Shown here piece after piece: positions 1 through 6,765 of a stretch of 9,229 nucleotides of DNA. Within the stretch, counting starts at the first letter, position 1; every line of letters begins with the position of its first letter. The DNA is from Deltaproteobacteria bacterium (GTDB lineage: Bacteria; Desulfobacterota; Desulfobacteria; Desulfobacterales; Desulfatirhabdiaceae). The notes under the pieces are model-generated. The model was given only the letters and a program-made list of their open reading frames with translations. It searched no databases and was not told where the DNA came from. The DNA lies in assembly GCA_021778975.1 (NCBI GenBank), contig JAJYBO010000106.1:1-9229 (forward strand), written 5' to 3'. The translations under genes and the position numbers were made by a program.

Positions 1-58
1 GAAAGCCCCCCCCCATGCGCCTCAATCACAAATTTTATGAATACAGGGAAGAATGATA

Positions 59-1156
59 ATGAATGAAATTATTCGGAAAAACACTTTTGAACCCTGCTGT
101 CTGGCCACCACAATCGGCAGCTTGCCCCATACCGATGTTGCCCGTGCAACCCAACTGATGCTTGAAAGCACCCCCGAAATCCCTTCGTGGGTTCAGTTTC
201 CCAAACGAGATTTTCGCGAAAACATGATGATGCAGTTTACCGAAGGCCTGCCCGCTCTGGTTCAAGAAGCGGGAAAAATTTATTTTTCCACCGCCCTGCC
301 CGATTTCGTGGAACAGGTGACCGACTTCTATGAACGCTATCTCGATGCAACCGAAAACAATAACCCCCATGCGTTAGAAAGTTTTGGAATTTCACCGCAG
401 TACGCGGCTGGTTTTTCAGAATTGCTGTCTCGCCTGCCAGACCTGACGGCATCCGGCGCGGTGATCATGCTCAAAGGGCAGGTCACAGGCCCATTTACGC
501 TGGGAACCAATCTGACAGATCAGAACGGACGTTGCGCCTATTATGACGATCAGCTCCGCGATGTCATCATCAAACATGTCGCCATGAAAGCAACATGGCA
601 AATTTCTCGATTGGAGCGCTTCGGTCTGCCGACAATGATTTTTATTGACGAACCATCACTGCTGGGATTTGGCAAACAGACCTTTTTAACCATCAGCCGG
701 GAAGACGTTATCGGAGATATCAATGCGGTCGTCGCCGCAATTCATGACAGGGGAGGACTTTCCGGCGTTCACTGCGAGGAAAATACAGACTGGTCGCTTC
801 TTATGGAAACGCACCTGGATATCCTCGATTTTGATGCCTATGACCACCTCCAGGCCATTACGCTTTATCCGGCGGAGCTGAGAAAATTTTTTGAACGCGG
901 CGGTTCTTTGGGATGGGGTATTGTACCAACACTGGATAAAGATGCCGCTGCATCGGAAACCGTACCATCGCTATTGCAGCGGTTCGAAGACGGCATTAAC
1001 CAGTTTGTCCAAAAAGGCTTTGACCGAAATCTGCTGCTGCGCCGCGCCCTGATCACACCCAGTTGCGGAGCTGGCGGCATATTGACGGCGTCACTGGCGG
1101 AACGCGTTCTGGATTTGCTGAACAATCTGTCATCGGTGCTCCGTCAAAAGTTGTGA
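59..1156 (+). CDS. MetE-like (core-MetE / UROD-MetE superfamily) methyltransferase
   Basis: Probable cytosolic zinc-dependent methyltransferase resembling only the C-terminal catalytic half of cobalamin-independent methionine synthase (365 residues against about 750 for full MetE). Visible motifs: a TTIGSLPHTD N-terminus typical of the TIM-barrel family, KGQVTGPFTL (139-148), IDEPSL (196-201), GVHCEENTDW (236-245) and TPSCGAGG (333-340), whose Cys336 fits the last zinc ligand of MetE. The second expected cysteine after His238 is occupied by Glu240. Stand-alone forms in anaerobes are thought to take methyl from a corrinoid protein rather than folate; which donor is used here cannot be told. 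I chose ATG 59 because AGGGA (45-49) lies 9 bases before it; ATG 53 is in frame but only 3 bases from that site. Monocistronic, convergent with the next gene. The superfamily call is firm; the exact substrate is unknown. Confidence 0.85.
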   Translation: MNEIIRKNTFEPCCLATTIGSLPHTDVARATQLMLESTPEIPSWVQFPKRDFRENMMMQFTEGLPALVQEAGKIYFSTALPDFVEQVTDFYERYLDATENNNPHALESFGISPQYAAGFSELLSRLPDLTASGAVIMLKGQVTGPFTLGTNLTDQNGRCAYYDDQLRDVIIKHVAMKATWQISRLERFGLPTMIFIDEPSLLGFGKQTFLTISREDVIGDINAVVAAIHDRGGLSGVHCEENTDWSLLMETHLDILDFDAYDHLQAITLYPAELRKFFERGGSLGWGIVPTLDKDAAASETVPSLLQRFEDGINQFVQKGFDRNLLLRRALITPSCGAGGILTASLAERVLDLLNNLSSVLRQKL

Positions 1157-1177
1157 ACGATAGCAGTAGCGTCGTTG

Positions 1178-1202
1178 GGGGTTTGATGTACGTTCAAACC
1201 CC
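1178..1202. terminator. Perfect 9-bp hairpin between convergent genes
   Basis: GGGGTTTGA (1178-1186) and TCAAACCCC (1194-1202) form a perfect 9-bp stem around a 7-base loop, 22 bases after the MetE-like stop and about 95 bases after the stop of the opposing zinc-ribbon gene. The position suits a bidirectional terminator. Neither side has a T-tract, so intrinsic termination is unproven and it could be another structured element. The rest of 1157-1295 holds nothing I can name. Confidence 0.4.
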
Positions 1203-1295
1203 ATAGACACCACCGCATACCGCCAAAACAGCGGATGCTATAAGGGATCTTCATGAGAAACGCCCCCTTGAGTCGCTCTACTATCGCTGTCCGCC

Positions 1296-1640
1296 TCATC
1301 CAGGTAAGCCGCAGACATTGCAGCGGCCATCCGGCCCGATACTTCCGATGCAAGCGTCATCACTGCACAAGCGCCGGTTTTCCCAATCCGCATCCGAGTC
1401 CGAAATATTGCTGTCTGCCGGTGGCTCTGCCAGATTTTCCTGCGAATTCTCCGCTTTCAGATCCTCTGAAGGCAACTGTCCAGCGTCATTTATCGGAATA
1501 TCCTCACACATCCGGCCGCATATCCGGCAGCGACCGTCGGTCCCGATAGTACCCGTACAGCTTTCATCGCTGCACAGTCGCCGATTTTCCCAATCTGCAT
1601 CCCCGGTCATCGCCATATCGTTTTCAGGGAGTTCCGTCAT
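1296..1640 (-). CDS. Small protein with two tandem four-cysteine zinc-ribbon-like repeats
   Basis: 114 residues, hydrophilic, no signal peptide or membrane segment. Two copies of a roughly 29-residue unit (residues 14-42 and 83-111) both begin DADWENRRLCSD and carry the cysteine pattern C-x4-C-x9-C-x2-C (C23, C28, C38, C41; C92, C97, C107, C110), as expected for a structural zinc site. They are joined by an acidic, Ser/Glu/Asn-rich linker of about 40 residues that looks disordered; an extra Cys45 follows repeat 1. The start at 1640 lies 17 bases inside the upstream small gene and is preceded by a purine-rich GGGGGTGG, suggesting translational coupling. I do not recognise a named family. The two paired ribbons suggest protein or nucleic-acid binding, but that is inference. 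It is very likely a real gene because the repeats are conserved as protein while their codons vary. Confidence 0.75.
   Translation of the reverse strand: MTELPENDMAMTGDADWENRRLCSDESCTGTIGTDGRCRICGRMCEDIPINDAGQLPSEDLKAENSQENLAEPPADSNISDSDADWENRRLCSDDACIGSIGPDGRCNVCGLPG
1308..1394 (-). repeat. Zinc-ribbon-like repeat unit 2 (within CDS)
   Basis: Encodes residues 83-111: the same DADWENRRLC lead and cysteine spacing, ending in VCG. Differences from unit 1 are few and cluster between the cysteines (for example DESCTGTIGT versus DDACIGSIGP). Confidence 0.7.
1515..1601 (-). repeat. Zinc-ribbon-like repeat unit 1 (within CDS)
   Basis: Encodes residues 14-42 of the two-ribbon protein: DADWENRRLC, then C-x4-C-x9-C-x2-C ending in ICG. 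Aligns without gaps to unit 2, and the surrounding DNA is also clearly similar, so this is an intragenic duplication. Confidence 0.7.
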
Positions 1641-1824
1641 CGTCCACCCCCGTTCCCTTCACTTTTTTTGCGGTTGCTTCTTTTACAGTTTCATCAATGG
1701 TGGTATAGATGGATTTGAAATACTCGGAAAATCCACCGGGAGAAATTCGCCCGGTTTCGATGAATTTTACCACGATTTCTTTGGCGGTTTTGAGAATATG
1801 TTCATCCAGTGTACTCATGGTCAT
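1624..1824 (-). CDS. Conserved-looking 66-residue helical protein, first gene of the small operon
   Basis: Start chosen at ATG 1824 (MTMSTLDEHILK...) because GAGGG (1834-1830) lies 5 bases upstream; a longer in-frame start at 1881 would add 19 residues with no ribosome site, and ATG 1818 is also possible. The protein is soluble and mostly predicted helix: AKEIVVKFIETGRISPGG is followed by FSEYFKSIYTTIDETVKEA and a charged Lys/Asp tail. The pattern (helix, short turn with SP, then F-x6-Y helix) loosely resembles the helical part of MucR/Ros-type regulators, which carry their zinc finger on the same chain; here a cysteine-rich partner is encoded by the overlapping next gene. That resemblance is weak and the function is unknown. 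The 17-base overlap with the zinc-ribbon gene implies co-expression. Confidence 0.65.
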   Translation of the reverse strand: MTMSTLDEHILKTAKEIVVKFIETGRISPGGFSEYFKSIYTTIDETVKEATAKKVKGTGVDDDGTP

Positions 1825-1967
1825 AGTATCCCTCAACAGATTTAGAAATGACGGACAGCATTCATTAAAGTTTGCGGGCATTTCTGTCCCGCCCGGTTAT
1901 CCATTATCGGTTCAGCGTCATCGTGTCAAGCCTCAACTCAGAAACCCCATCTCATCAACCTTTAATC

Positions 1968-1972
1968 AGGAG
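1968..1972 (+). promoter_or_regulatory. Ribosome binding site fixing the CoA-ligase start
   Basis: AGGAG lies 7 bases before ATG 1980. The open frame runs 36 codons further upstream to 1872, but that extension has no ribosome site and does not read like the family N-terminus, so 1980 is the start. Confidence 0.75.
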
Positions 1973-1979
1973 TTCATCT

Positions 1980-3482
1980 ATGCGATCCTACACGGTTTAT
2001 GACATTTTCAAGCGAAACGCCGACACCCGCGGTGATCATACCGCTCTGGTATGCGGCGACCAACGGATTACCTTCTCCGAATTGCTGCAACAGGTCAACA
2101 GCCTGGCGGACGGGCTGAAACGGCAGGGCATCGGAAAAGGGGACAGAATCGGTGTTATCGCGTATAATTGCCATCAGTTTTTCCGGCTGTTCGGCGCGGC
2201 GGCGGCGAGCGGCGCGATCATCACCGCCATCAACTGGAGGTTGTCCGCCGAAGAAATTCAGCATATCCTGACTGACGCAGCGCCCGAAGCGCTGTGTTTC
2301 GACCGTACCCACGAACCGCTTGTCAAAAAACTTGTCGAGACTACCGGGTTCACCGGCAGCCTTTTCAGTTTTGAGGACAGCAGCGAAACGGGCATTCCCC
2401 TCAGCCGCCTCATGCAGGAAAAAGTCTCCGACATCGCACCAGATACGGTTTCGGATGATCCTTTCTGTATCATCTACACGGCGGCGGTGGAAGGTAAATC
2501 CCGCGGCGCGGTGCTGACCCACGCCAACATCACCCTGGCCAATCTTCAGGCCATGGCGACGATGGGCATCACCGCGCAGGACGCCCATCTCAACATGCTG
2601 CCCCTGTTTCATATCACGGGCCTCAATCTGGCGATGTCCGTCATGCACGCCGGCGGCAAGAATGTCATCATGAGCCGTTTTGATGCCGCCAAGGCGCTGG
2701 AGTGGATCGAAAAAGAGCATATTTCGGTGATCGGCTCGTTTCCGCCCATCCTGTCCAGCCTCCAGACGGAACTGGACGGGCAGGCGCGCGACATTTCCAG
2801 TCTGCGCATGATTCTGGGCATTGACAATCCCGACACCATCCGGGCTTTTGAAGCCAAAACCCGAAGCGTTTTCTGGATACTGTACGGCCAGACCGAAACG
2901 ACGGGGCTGGTGACATTCTCCCCGGCGCTGGAAAAACCGGGTTCCGCCGGCAAACCCGGTCTTCTCGTCAAAATGAGAATCGTCAATGATCAGGATGCGC
3001 CTGCACCGATCTGTGAAACCGGTGAAATCGTCGTACAGGGACCTCTGGTGTTTCAGGGATTCTGGCGGCAGGAAGATTACACCTGGAACATTTTTCGCAA
3101 CGGCTGGCACCATACCGGCGATCTGGGCAGACTAGACAAAGACGGCTATCTGTGGTTCGCCGGCAGAAAACCGGAAAAGGAACTGATCAAACCCGGCGGT
3201 GAAAATGTCTATCCCGCTGAGGTCGAAAGCGTCATCCTGGAGCATCCCGCCATATCGGCGGTGTCTGTCATCGGCGTTCCGGACCCCAAATTCGGTGAAG
3301 GCGTGAAGGCAGTCTGCGTCCTCGAGCCGGGCGCCAGCCTCACGGCGGAGGCGCTGAAGGAATTCGTCGCATCCCGGATCGCCCGCTATAAAAAACCCGG
3401 TTATGTGGCATTTGTCGAAGAATTGCCCAGAACGTCTTCCGGCGCCATTGACCGCAACAAGGTCAAAGCGCTGTATGGGTGA
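1980..3482 (+). CDS. AMP-binding acyl-CoA synthetase-like protein with atypical active site
   Basis: 500 residues, the usual length for a class I adenylate-forming acyl/aryl-CoA ligase, which activates a carboxylate with ATP and loads it on CoA in the cytosol. In order: TYSEL-like TFSEL (31-35), phosphate loop YTAAVEGKSRGAVLTH (166-181), MLPLFHITGL (206-215), YGQTETTGL (302-310), WHHTGDLG (376-383), AGRKPEK (394-400), KPGGENVYPAEVE (404-416) and PRTSSGAIDR (483-492). Two features are odd. The loop reads TAAVEGKSRG instead of T/S-S-G-T-T-G-x-P-K-G, and the final motif has Ala489 where the adenylation lysine (GK) normally sits. The C-terminal domain is otherwise complete and there is no frameshift. 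I remember other deltaproteobacterial proteins with similar TAAV loops, so this may be a subfamily trait. It may be a specialised ligase or one with altered chemistry; the substrate is unknown. Divergent from the small operon and convergent, 11 bases apart, with the methyltransferase. Confidence 0.88.
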   Translation: MRSYTVYDIFKRNADTRGDHTALVCGDQRITFSELLQQVNSLADGLKRQGIGKGDRIGVIAYNCHQFFRLFGAAAASGAIITAINWRLSAEEIQHILTDAAPEALCFDRTHEPLVKKLVETTGFTGSLFSFEDSSETGIPLSRLMQEKVSDIAPDTVSDDPFCIIYTAAVEGKSRGAVLTHANITLANLQAMATMGITAQDAHLNMLPLFHITGLNLAMSVMHAGGKNVIMSRFDAAKALEWIEKEHISVIGSFPPILSSLQTELDGQARDISSLRMILGIDNPDTIRAFEAKTRSVFWILYGQTETTGLVTFSPALEKPGSAGKPGLLVKMRIVNDQDAPAPICETGEIVVQGPLVFQGFWRQEDYTWNIFRNGWHHTGDLGRLDKDGYLWFAGRKPEKELIKPGGENVYPAEVESVILEHPAISAVSVIGVPDPKFGEGVKAVCVLEPGASLTAEALKEFVASRIARYKKPGYVAFVEELPRTSSGAIDRNKVKALYG

Positions 3483-3493
3483 CAGCTTCCCGA

Positions 3494-4297
3494 TTATCCA
3501 CCCGGATGTTGACTTGTCGCGCAACCGTTTCTTAAAGCCTTGACAACAAGGTTCCAGCCGCATCTGTTCCAGGGAAATTGTCCGCCGATAATCATATCGA
3601 GCCGCGATAACAATTCAAAACGGCGGATTTTGACACCGGGTGGAGGCCTGAACGGCGATTTATGAGGAATGATGTAGTTCGATCGCCAGGCTACGGGGCG
3701 CCACCCGGTGCGGCGTAATTTCCGGGTCAGCCCCACAAATGTGTAAAACCGCAGATGCGTTTCATCCCATCCGCACCAGTTCTTCTCTCCCCGCAGATAT
3801 CGGTGATAGACGCCTTCCGTCAGATAATTCAAAGACAGGGCGTTCTGGGTGCTGATGACCAGTGCGCCGCCAGGCGCCGTTTTTTCAGCAACCGCTGTCA
3901 GCAGTGCTTCATCGTCATCAACATGTTCGATCACGTCTTTCATCAGGATAACATCGAAACATGTCTTGTCATCAAAGGCGGGAAAGCATTCGCTCGATAT
4001 CAGCCCGCATCTGTCCGAGACGTTTTCTCTGGCCAGAAAGAAAACAGCGGTGGAAAGAACGGACGATTCGGCGTCCACACCGACAATCTCCCGGGCGCCA
4101 TTTCGGGCGGCATAAACGAGAAACAGACCGGCGCCACAGCCGTAATCGAGAAAACGTTTTCCCCGGATATTTCCGATCAATTCCCGGACAAAGCTGTTCT
4201 TCACGCGGCTGTAAGGCTTGCTCTGCTGATCCAGATACGACAGCAGGGCTTTCTGGCAATTTTTGGAACGTATCCAGTGCGTTTCAGGGTACCGAAT
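3494..4297 (-). CDS. Class I SAM-dependent methyltransferase, probable ATT start
   Basis: Rossmann-fold methyltransferase that would move a methyl group from S-adenosylmethionine to an unknown acceptor, plausibly a sugar or glycan intermediate given its glycosyltransferase partner. Numbered from the ATT start (267 residues): SAM loop FLDYGCGAGLF (49-59), acidic ribose contact VGVDAE (72-77), DVILMKDVIEHVDDDE (115-130) and WDETHLRFYT (177-186), a pattern common in Methyltransf_11/23-type proteins of surface-polysaccharide loci. The usual-codon start is GTG 4204 (236 residues), but it has no good ribosome site and cuts off a coding-like stretch (THWIRSKNCQKALLSYLDQQ). No ATG, GTG or TTG exists in that frame between the stop at 4357-4355 and 4204. 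AAGGAG (4310-4305) sits exactly 7 bases before ATT 4297. The gene therefore overlaps the glycosyltransferase end by 14 bases. Family firm, start tentative. Confidence 0.85.
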   Translation of the reverse strand: MRYPETHWIRSKNCQKALLSYLDQQSKPYSRVKNSFVRELIGNIRGKRFLDYGCGAGLFLVYAARNGAREIVGVDAESSVLSTAVFFLARENVSDRCGLISSECFPAFDDKTCFDVILMKDVIEHVDDDEALLTAVAEKTAPGGALVISTQNALSLNYLTEGVYHRYLRGEKNWCGWDETHLRFYTFVGLTRKLRRTGWRPVAWRSNYIIPHKSPFRPPPGVKIRRFELLSRLDMIIGGQFPWNRCGWNLVVKALRNGCATSQHPGG

Positions 4298-5513
4298 CGG
4301 GATGCTCCTTTTCTGATCCCACCGTCTGGAACCCGGTCCTATTTGATGGCGTGTTCATGGCTTGCCGATACACCCGCCGCCATGCTTCTATTTCCCGGTT
4401 CGGAGAAAATATCTCCATTCTGGCTCTGGCGCAATTTCCCAAAGAAGCGCCTTTGTCCGGCATGCCCATCAAAGCTTCAATGGCGTTTGCCAGAGCGCTG
4501 GCATCGCCATAAGGCGTTATCAGTCCGGATATCCCGTTTTCGATCAGTTCCGGAACCGCTCCGACATGCGTGGCGACCGAAGGAACGCAGCACGCCATCG
4601 CTTCCATGAGAATATTCGGGCAGCCTTCGGACACCGATGCGAGGACAAAAGCGTCGAGAGACATCAGCCAATTCCGGATATCTTCGTGAGGCATGGGCTT
4701 GTGTATTGTCAGCATTCTATCAACACCTGTAGATGCGATCATGCGCTCAACCGTGTCCCGCTCATAGGCCCGTATATCACCGACCAGTTCCAGCTCAACA
4801 TCATGCCGCTCCCCTATTTTCGCGACAGCCTTGAGCAGGTAGGGCAGCCCTTTGGCATATTTGAATATCCCGGCGCTGCCGATTTTGAAAGGCCCTGTCC
4901 GGGCATGCGGATGCCACCGGCATTCGGGAATGCGGACGGAATTATATATAATCACCGATTTTTCATGAATCGGGGTCAATGCGCCAGCCAGCGCCAGCAG
5001 TTCGTAGCTCAGAGCGACCACCACGTCGGCGTTATCCAGAGCGCTTTTGCACATGGCGACAGCTTCCGGCTGGAAAAAATGCCGTTTGACGTCATTTCCC
5101 ACCAGCGTCACAATTGCCGGGAGACCGACGCGTTTCGCCAGCAGCCCCGACACGTATCCTACGGGATACAGAAAGAAAGCGTGAAACAGATCAAACCTGT
5201 ACGTTTCGTTAAGAATTTCAAGCGATTGATACATCATCTTGATGCTCCGGACATGAGGGGAATCTCCAACACCCCGGTAGTCTTTCGAAAATCTTTTCTG
5301 GTTGACCCTGATGCGATGAACGGTTATACCATCTTCACTTAGAGTCGAGCAGTTTTCGTCAAGAAGGACGACCGGTTCCTCCACAATCCTGAAATGCGCC
5401 ACATGTACAGTCATGTCTAAACGGTGCGCATACCGCGCCACGCGCGCCGCCGTTCGCGCAAGCCCGCCCCAGTTATCGGGAGGAAATTCCGGTGTAACGA
5501 TACATAATTTCAT
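4284..5513 (-). CDS. GT4-family glycosyltransferase
   Basis: 409 residues, a typical length for a GT-B fold retaining glycosyltransferase that adds a nucleotide-activated sugar to a lipid-linked or glycan acceptor at the inner membrane face. The N-terminal domain opens MKLCIVTPEFPPDNWGGLAR with the glycine loop at 16-17; LVGNDVKRHF lies at 137-146. The donor-binding C-terminal domain has GSAGIFKYAKGLPYLLKAV (212-230), ELVGD (242-246), and SEGCPNILMEAMA (295-307), which holds the E-x7-E motif (Glu296, Glu304). No transmembrane helix. ATG 5513 is preceded by GGAGG with 6 bases spacing. Its stop overlaps the start of the methyltransferase behind it, so the two form an operon. Donor and acceptor sugars cannot be told from the sequence. 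Confidence 0.92.
   Translation of the reverse strand: MKLCIVTPEFPPDNWGGLARTAARVARYAHRLDMTVHVAHFRIVEEPVVLLDENCSTLSEDGITVHRIRVNQKRFSKDYRGVGDSPHVRSIKMMYQSLEILNETYRFDLFHAFFLYPVGYVSGLLAKRVGLPAIVTLVGNDVKRHFFQPEAVAMCKSALDNADVVVALSYELLALAGALTPIHEKSVIIYNSVRIPECRWHPHARTGPFKIGSAGIFKYAKGLPYLLKAVAKIGERHDVELELVGDIRAYERDTVERMIASTGVDRMLTIHKPMPHEDIRNWLMSLDAFVLASVSEGCPNILMEAMACCVPSVATHVGAVPELIENGISGLITPYGDASALANAIEALMGMPDKGASLGNCARARMEIFSPNREIEAWRRVYRQAMNTPSNRTGFQTVGSEKEHPDSVP
4305..4310 (-). promoter_or_regulatory. Strong Shine-Dalgarno inside the glycosyltransferase tail
   Basis: On the minus strand AAGGAG, followed after 7 bases by ATT (4297-4295) in the methyltransferase frame. No ATG, GTG or TTG in that frame lies within reach, so this site is the main evidence for a non-canonical start and for translational coupling with the upstream gene. 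Confidence 0.5.
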
Positions 5514-5536
5514 CCATGGCCTCCATTGTTGCGGTC

Positions 5537-5566
5537 AGGATAAATGAATATCCGCAGGCAATTCAA
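5537..5566 (-). promoter_or_regulatory. Possible sigma-70-type promoter of the glycosyltransferase operon
   Basis: Minus strand: TTGAAT (5566-5561) and TATCCT (5542-5537) separated by 18 bases, each matching 4 of 6 consensus positions, 23 bases before the glycosyltransferase ATG. Weak matches; the start site is not known. Confidence 0.25.
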
Positions 5567-5609
5567 CATGATTGTGATATACCATGTGAATATCGGCTTT
5601 TTCAGTTAA

Positions 5610-5737
5610 GACGGCTTCGTAAAAAGTCCGGATGCGGCCCCGACACTGCATCCTTTGTCGTTGCGACGTACCATAATAAGTACGCCTCACCCCTCAGGAT
5701 TTGCGCGCCTTGCCTGCGAATTTTTTACAAAGCCGTC
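5610..5737. repeat. 128-bp dispersed element with terminal inverted repeats (MITE- or REP-like)
   Basis: The left end (5610-5630, GACGGCTTCGTAAAAAGT...) and the reverse complement of the right end (5737-5717, GACGGCTTTGTAAAAAAT...) match at 18 of 21 positions. The middle carries a small palindrome, CGTAC and GTACG around 8 bases. A partial second copy lies at 9027-9067. No open frame of its own, no transposase and no convincing target-site duplication. It fills most of the 258-base gap between the glycosyltransferase and GSCFA genes and, folded as RNA, could form a long hairpin. Confidence 0.7.
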
Positions 5738-5771
5738 CGAAATTCGACCTTTTACGAGGCCATCAGCGTAT

Positions 5772-6725
5772 ATGGCGCATTCAGATGTTTATCCAAACTA
5801 TTCTTTTCATCCCTGGCAGGTCTGGCCCGGTGCGTATGACAATGCCTGCGACGCTGAATGGTTTCCCAAACCGGAATGCCCCCGTGTCCGGATCACCCGG
5901 GATACCCCCGTTGCCATCATGGGATCCTGTTTCGGAAGAGCCGTCAAGGAATCACTGATCGCTGATGGATATCACGTCATCACGGAAGAACGGGATCATA
6001 GTGCGGCCAGACATGCCAGTGCAGCCTGGGAACGCGTTTACACAACGTTTTCCATGCGTCAGATATTTTTATACAGCTTTGGCGATTGGAATCCTGACCG
6101 CCGCTGGTGGATAGCGCCCCGAACCGGCGTTGTTCAGGATCCGTACCGCCGGATTGTCGTCTATCCGGATATGGAAACAGCCACGTCCGATTTTTCAGAG
6201 CATCGCCAGTGTTCGCGCCGGGCTATCGAGGCGGCGCGCGTTTTTATTCTCGTTCTGGAAATGACGGACATCTGGGAGGATATAGCCGACGGCGCCGTCA
6301 TCAGCCTGCCCTCAGGGCCTTATGTAGCTGAAGGCGGCGATATGTCCTGTTACCGGTTTCGCGTCAGCCGGTATCACGAAAACATCGTCAATATGGAAGC
6401 CATTCTGTCCATCATGACCCGGCACAATCCCGACTGCCATGTCATCCTCATGATCTCCCCGGTGCATCTATGGACGTCGTTTCGCAGCGATACGGATATC
6501 ATCAGCGCCGGGTGCAACGCAAAATCCACGCTCCGGGCAATGGCCGACGAATGCGCATCCCGCCATGAGCATATCGCATATTTTCCGGCGCTGGAAATCG
6601 CCACCACGTACCGGACGATTTTCCATCAGCCGGTCTTTGCCGCCGGCAGGGAAAATTTTCATATCGCTCCGGATAATTTTCAGAACATCATGAAACAGTT
6701 TCATCATTTTTACACCCAACCATGA
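5772..6725 (+). CDS. GSCFA-domain (SGNH-like) protein
   Basis: 317 residues from ATG 5772. The frame stays open back to 5655, but that stretch lies inside the dispersed repeat, so the shorter start is preferred; GAGG at 5756-5759 is 12 bases away, which is weak. GSCFA proteins are related to GDSL/SGNH esterases and often occur in glycan loci; the biochemical role is poorly defined. Visible: AIMGSCFGRAV (48-58), the signature with Cys53; VLEMTDIWED (161-170); MISPVHLWTSF (227-237); YFPALEI (270-276); and a late histidine in ENFHIAPDN (294-302), placed where the family usually has its catalytic-type His. No signal peptide or membrane segment, so probably cytosolic. Convergent with the heparinase-like gene, 40 bases away. 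The family call is good; acyl or acetyl handling on a glycan is inference. Confidence 0.82.
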   Translation: MAHSDVYPNYSFHPWQVWPGAYDNACDAEWFPKPECPRVRITRDTPVAIMGSCFGRAVKESLIADGYHVITEERDHSAARHASAAWERVYTTFSMRQIFLYSFGDWNPDRRWWIAPRTGVVQDPYRRIVVYPDMETATSDFSEHRQCSRRAIEAARVFILVLEMTDIWEDIADGAVISLPSGPYVAEGGDMSCYRFRVSRYHENIVNMEAILSIMTRHNPDCHVILMISPVHLWTSFRSDTDIISAGCNAKSTLRAMADECASRHEHIAYFPALEIATTYRTIFHQPVFAAGRENFHIAPDNFQNIMKQFHHFYTQP

Positions 6726-6765
6726 CGGCTTTGCGGCATGACCATTTCAACACCAAAACGGCTGA

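Noticed and set aside
6..14. Run of nine C residues near the window start
   Set aside because: A homopolymer could be phase-variable, but it lies outside any gene seen here, 45 bases before the first start; no function can be supported.
1318..1845. 175-codon plus-strand frame over the small operon
   Set aside because: The minus strand explains the region better: duplicated cysteine units, a ribosome site and an overlapping gene pair. The plus frame merely mirrors the repeats.
1974..3113. 379-codon open frame on the minus strand
   Set aside because: It is antisense to the clearly coding CoA-ligase-like gene, has no recognisable motif, and is rich in His/Arg/Gly as shadow frames usually are.
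3755..4609. 284-codon open frame on the plus strand
   Set aside because: It runs antisense across the methyltransferase and the end of the glycosyltransferase, with no family features.
4362..5342. 326-codon open frame on the plus strand
   Set aside because: It lies wholly opposite the glycosyltransferase, whose motifs are intact; composition and lack of motifs mark it as a shadow.
5543..5590. Imperfect palindrome TTCAACATG...CATGTGAA upstream of the glycosyltransferase
   Set aside because: Arms are short and one base out of register; too weak to call an operator.
6725..6734. Ten-base match (GACGGCTTTG) to the dispersed repeat end between the two convergent genes
   Set aside because: The match stops after 10 bases and no other part of the element is present, so chance is adequate.
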